From NCBI RefSeq assembly GCF_029852145.1, contig NC_079973.1, forward strand, positions 9,940,385 to 10,004,384: a stretch of DNA of 64,000 bases. The letters run 5' to 3'. Made by a program: the position numbers and the translations under genes. Shown in pieces: positions 60,040 through 64,000 of this stretch. Under the pieces are notes generated by a model. The model did not search any database and was not told where the DNA came from. It worked only from the letters and a program-made list of their open reading frames with translations. Within the stretch, counting starts at the first letter, position 1. Each line of letters opens with the position of its first letter. Origin of the DNA: Microplitis mediator. Taxonomy: Eukaryota > Arthropoda > Insecta > Hymenoptera > Braconidae.

Positions 60040-60670
60040 TCTACAGTCCGAACGCCCATTTCAGTTCAATGTCGCGAACAAATATCAGCAAACGCGTAAA
60101 TGCGAATGTCTTCATCCAGCGGGCGGAAAAAATTTTGTTTTGTCCCTTGGGAAGAATTAGTAGATTACGCACCTAGGGTGTAAGTTGGACATTCCAACCG
60201 CGCGTGTAATTGGCTACCCGAGCCAAAGGCGAGTGCGGCAAACACGCATATTAGGACAGCCGATCTCCCCCCTGAAAGTTTAAATTTTTGCCTCTGTGGG
60301 AAAAATCGCGCATGCGCCAATTTTCATCATTTTCCTTCATTTTCATAAGACCAAAAAACGACTTTATTCCTCTACAGGGCAGGAATTTAAACTTTCGGCG
60401 CAGGTGTAGTGAAAATAATGTCTGCCCGTTTATTGAAACATACGTTAATAATTGATCACACCATTGGTCGTAAATTAACTTGTTTCTGACTGGATGCTGA
60501 CACTGAAACTTCAAGTTCCAATGCAGGCAATCATGAAAAATATAGTGTGTGACTCAGGATAAAACACGATTTCCACTTGTGGGTAATGTCAGCCGCCTAA
60601 GGCTCGAAGGCCAACTTCACTCTGGTCTGAAATCGTTTCGTTTCATCCCTTGTCACACAATATACTATTA
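60040..60670. repeat. dispersed repeat also found in the inverted-repeat arms
   Basis: GCGAACAAATATCAGC, GAAAAATATAGTGTGTG and TTTCATCCCTTGTCACACAATATACTATT match the outer parts of the arms (about 200-490 and 5050-5340). The left half also shows GAAACTTCAAGTT repeated at 60018 and 60505. Fragments lie at 7390-7430, 35775-35880 and 38230-38340. No intact protein is encoded. Confidence 0.65.
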
Positions 60671-60706
60671 TTTCACCGTTGATTAATATAATTGTTTTCA
60701 TGATTC

Positions 60707-60707
<1 letters not shown>

Positions 60708-60757
<50 letters not shown>
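60708..60757. repeat. ATT microsatellite
   Basis: About sixteen uninterrupted ATT units. Confidence 0.95.
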
Positions 60758-60758
<1 letters not shown>

Positions 60759-61379
60759 TTATATTTAAATAATTTAGAGTATTTCTATAATATATATATA
60801 AAATATGTACGATTGTTAAGATCATAATTGAGTAATGTGAAAAAGCGTAACAAAATATTGAAAGTATATATTTTAATATATTACATGTATAATTCATTGC
60901 ATCATCTTATTGTTTAATAAAAAAATAATAAAATAAAATAAAAAAAACAAGTATTAAAATAAAAACAATATACGAAATATTTAACAATATTGTTGACACC
61001 GTATTGTTGCGATAATTCAATAAAAAAATAAGACAGTAAAATGTTTTTTTTTTTTTTTAATACTTTTGTCTTAAATCCTGTATTTATAAGGATTTTTTTT
61101 TTACAGCAATGAAAATTAATGTCATTTTTTCCACTAAACAGGACAGGAAACTTTCGGTGAAGGTTTGGTAAAAATAAAAAAAAAGATATTTAAAGAAAAC
61201 ACAAAATGAAGTTTATCTATGAGCAAATTTAATATCAAAATATGGTAGCATACCTAAAAATATTAACACGAGTTATTTAATAAATAGTATAATAATTTCA
61301 ATTGAGGAAGATCGTCTGTCAGTACAATTTAAAATTAGCATATTGCTTATTTAATTATTAATTTTTTTAAAATAACAAT
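60758..61379. other. AT-rich intergenic, nothing recognised
   Basis: Poly(A)/poly(T) tracts only. Confidence 0.5.
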
Positions 61380-61695
61380 TTTTCTCACCTCCGGGTGAAA
61401 AGCGTCAACTTTTGTCCTGCTGAGCAAAACGAAGTTGCCGCGTTCCGCCTCCGTCGAGGAGAAAAATAGTATACACTCCTTGGGCAGTAAATAAGAAAGC
61501 CTCCACGGAACCTGACTGAGTGATGTGCGCACACAACTCAGTCAGGTTCCGCACAGTAATCAGTGTGGCGCTGCACCACAATCGAGCATTTTTTTCCAGC
61601 ACCGTAATGAGTCGGGTTCCAATCTTTCCGTGTCAGATCACATGTGATCTGAGACATTTTTTACTTTACTACCCTAGGTGTGTAATATACTATTA
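61380..61695. mobile_element. foldback-type element related to 18581-18830
   Basis: 61380-61468 matches 18716-18830 inverted (GTCAACTTT, CGAAGTTGCCG, CGCCTCCGTCGAGGAG). 61468-61505 (TAGTATACACTCCTTGGG.AGTAAATAAGAAAG) and 61650-61695 (TTTACTTTACTACCCTAGGTG..AATATACTATT) are the inverted ends. The centre differs from the 18.6-kb copy and holds its own hairpin, GGAACCTGACTGAGT / ACTCAGTCAGGTTCC (about 61506-61555), plus CAGATCACATGTGATCTGA. Confidence 0.7.
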
Positions 61696-62334
61696 TTTAT
61701 TGTGTAATCAACTTCACTTGGCGATATAACAACAGCAAATATGTTTTCGAAATTTATTTTAGTAACAATTTAATCATCATTTATAATACTATTTGTACTC
61801 AATTTTTCCATCTAATATCATAAATAAACCTATTCCATCACGTCAAAAGTATTTTATATTAAAATTGGAATGCTAAGTAAATTGTCTTTATAAAAATCCT
61901 TAAAAAGTTTAAAAAAAAAAAAATAAGACATTGTATATTCTTATTTCGCTATTTAAGAAATAGTGCACAAAGCACTTCGCACCCCTAGTACCAAAAAGGC
62001 ATATAGTTTTTTTGAATTCACCTATCGCTCAAGAATCACGAAATTGATCAAAATACAAAATTTAAAATATTTATTACAAAATGGCCTATAACAGCAAATA
62101 TATGCGTGGGCATTAATTTTATTTTTAATTTTTAGCTAATGAAAAAAAGGCCTATGAATAAATTTTTGTTTTCGATCAATTTCGTAAGTAAAGCGACAAG
62201 TACTTTCCAAAGATTGTTAACCAAAAAATTTGGAAACTAGAATCTTAACCTACAAAAATGGCTTTTTTTAAATTCGCGAAACGGTCATTTTTCACTTGAA
62301 TGCAAACTTTCAACAATCATCGAAAAATTTGAAT
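61696..62334. other. intergenic, nothing recognised
   Basis: AT-rich. A 30-base poly(A)-flanked stretch near 61910, no gene. Confidence 0.4.
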
Positions 62335-62702
62335 AATTTGAATTTGCGGATTTAATTGAATCCGATAGAAATTTTTTAATCAGAATCAATCAAAAAATAA
62401 TAATTATGTTTCCAATATTCGATCAACTTTTAATCGGATTCATTCAGAACCTTCCGATTGAATCCAATTAAAACTGATTGGAGCTCCATCGGATTTTTAT
62501 CAGATTCAATCAGAAACAAACGTTTAATCAGAATTTCTCGGGAGCGTTCCAATTATCTGATTGAAATTTTCCCATCAGATTTAATCAGAAAATAATTTTT
62601 TATTTTTTCAAATTAACTTTACGATTTTTGATTAACTTTCAATTGGATTTATACGGAACCCTCCGATTCAAATTTTCAAATCGGAGTTTTTAATCAGAGA
62701 TA
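62335..62702. mobile_element. CCGATTGAA-type element, second copy
   Basis: Units of AATCAGAATCAATCAAAAAATAA and CCGATTGAATCCAATTAAA type occur, ending GGAGTTTTTAATCAGAGA, the same end as 55595-55615. The left end is less clear. Confidence 0.6.
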
Positions 62703-63105
62703 TATATTTATAGGCCTCTTTAGTTTTAATTTTTTTTGATCGAGCATAAAAATAAAAATTTCTATCCCTATTAGATCTAATACTAGATCTACATCCGGTA
62801 TTTGCCTTTTTGGGATTGGGAGCGCGCCTTATTTAAAGTAAATTGTTGTCTAAAAAAAAAATTAGATAGACTAACACTATCATTATGCCTAGTGAACGTT
62901 ATGTCCATTTTACACCATCGAATTAATTGAATTCGCTTTGATTTAGGCCTCATATCCTGACTAGTATCCAGTCACAATTAATTACAATTAATAAAACTAC
63001 CGAATTTTTAGGCAATTAACATATTAAGTACGTGCGTTCCTGTGTTTATCACAATACAGTAGCAGACTTTTTTTATTATTTATTCATTCAATGGAAATTG
63101 ACTGC
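62703..63105. other. intergenic, nothing recognised
   Basis: No gene or named repeat found. Confidence 0.4.
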
Positions 63106-63106
63106 T

Positions 63107-63107
<1 letters not shown>

Positions 63108-63176
<69 letters not shown>
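63108..63176. repeat. AT dinucleotide microsatellite
   Basis: An uninterrupted (TA)n run of more than 30 units. Confidence 0.95.
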
Positions 63177-63182
<6 letters not shown>

Positions 63183-63731
63183 TGTATCATTACCGAATTT
63201 TCAATAACTAACTAATTTAAAATTAGTTAAATTGAAATTTTTTAAATTTTAGTAACGTGATGTCTTTTTTAAAGTTAATAACTTTTTTTTTTATAATTAT
63301 AATTTATGGGATAAGTGTCAATAAATTGCCAAATATCAATGAGACACATAACGCATTAATCTAATATATGATTCCGAAAGAATATTAGGCACGAGGTGAA
63401 AATTTTTATCTCTATGACAGACTTAAGGGTCTAAAATTTATAATTCTAGGCCTTATTGAATTAGTCATTATTGCATCGTCGAGTATTGGCAGCTTGGATT
63501 TCTTCTACAGCATTAAGGAATGTGGAAAAATTTTCATTAAAACATAATCATCGAGCATCTGGAACAAATAAATTCATAAATTATTTATAGAAAAATTAAA
63601 GGTAAGAGAATCACATAGAACATTAGTCGTTAGTTTTTTATTTTAAAAACCGCGCGCATTTTAAATTTATGACAAGAAGGTTGTCATACAATCCTTATAT
63701 AAACATTTCTTGATAAATACAAGAGACGTCA
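63177..63731. other. intergenic, nothing recognised
   Basis: AT-rich sequence without open frames of interest. Confidence 0.4.
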
Positions 63732-64000
63732 CCCTAGTGGATCCGAATTACGGTAAATCACAGTAATTATCGTAATTTACCGCAATTTACTATACCCAGC
63801 AGAATTACCGCAATTTGGGTAAATTGTCGTATTTTACCGTTAATTGCGGCAATCCTACTGGATACCGTAAATTACAGTAAGTACCGTAATTTACGGTATT
63901 CGGAAGAATTACGGCAATTTATGGAAATTTGAGGTATTTTGCCGTAAGTGAAGTATTGCATTGTAAAAACAAAATAGTATACGCCCTAGCAGATTCGAAT
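63732..64000. mobile_element. ACGGTAA-type elements, cut by the window end
   Basis: A copy starts CCCTAGTGGATCCGAATTACGG at 63732. A second start in the same orientation, CCCTAGCAGATTCGAAT, begins at about 63984 and runs off the window, so two copies lie head to tail or one is nested. Confidence 0.7.

Noticed and set aside
60251..60514. Minus-strand frame of 87 codons
   Set aside because: It lies inside the dispersed 60040-60670 repeat and has no motif.

Overview
The window is AT-rich nuclear DNA of an insect. Evidence: introns with GT/AG borders and T-rich acceptors, a trissin neuropeptide precursor, a Beaten-path-like Ig protein, a DCC/protogenin-type receptor, and very many small inverted-repeat transposons. 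A braconid-type parasitoid wasp is my best guess from the repeat style and the free-standing ankyrin gene, but nothing in the sequence proves it. There is no prokaryotic or viral gene organisation.

Bases 1-17,400 are a young, unstable gene nest. A large inverted repeat (arms 1-2,283 and 3,257-5,539, spacer of about 1 kb) carries two opposed copies of an unrecognised gene built from two tandem 144-residue modules. The right copy is intact. The left copy has a stop at codon 38. A third, decayed copy lies at 11,815-14,170 with a nested transposon in its first intron. Between and beyond them lie three more single-module genes (9,787-10,701; 14,998-15,889; 16,936-17,384 on the minus strand), two of them a direct duplication. 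I place all of these in one superfamily: the first exon ends exactly at the ATG (ATG|GTAAGT), the second begins with a short Cys-x-Cys motif, and the C-terminal half has a Cys followed by a GREFL-like helix. A single-exon ankyrin-repeat gene (6,048-6,962, minus) sits in the nest. This region is the best candidate for an undescribed system.

Bases 17,400-23,300 hold no convincing gene, only layered transposons, tRNA-derived fragments and a perfect 33-bp palindrome.

Bases 23,379-51,074 hold ordinary conserved genes: a Beat-like two-Ig protein (plus), trissin (plus), a NEPRO-domain nucleolar protein (minus), an RNF8-type FHA/coiled-coil/RING ubiquitin ligase (plus, head-to-head with NEPRO across 397 bp), and a 20-coding-exon receptor with four Ig and five FN3 domains (protogenin-like, 1,178 residues). 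Exon borders were worked out by hand and keep frame through every junction.

Bases 51,075-64,000 show no supported protein gene. They contain several inverted-repeat elements, one of which encodes nine 17-residue repeats in an open frame, a promoter-like block with an NRF1-type palindrome, a CRE and CCAAT boxes near 57,250-57,430, and just downstream three roughly 150-bp tandem copies around a conserved GC-rich core.
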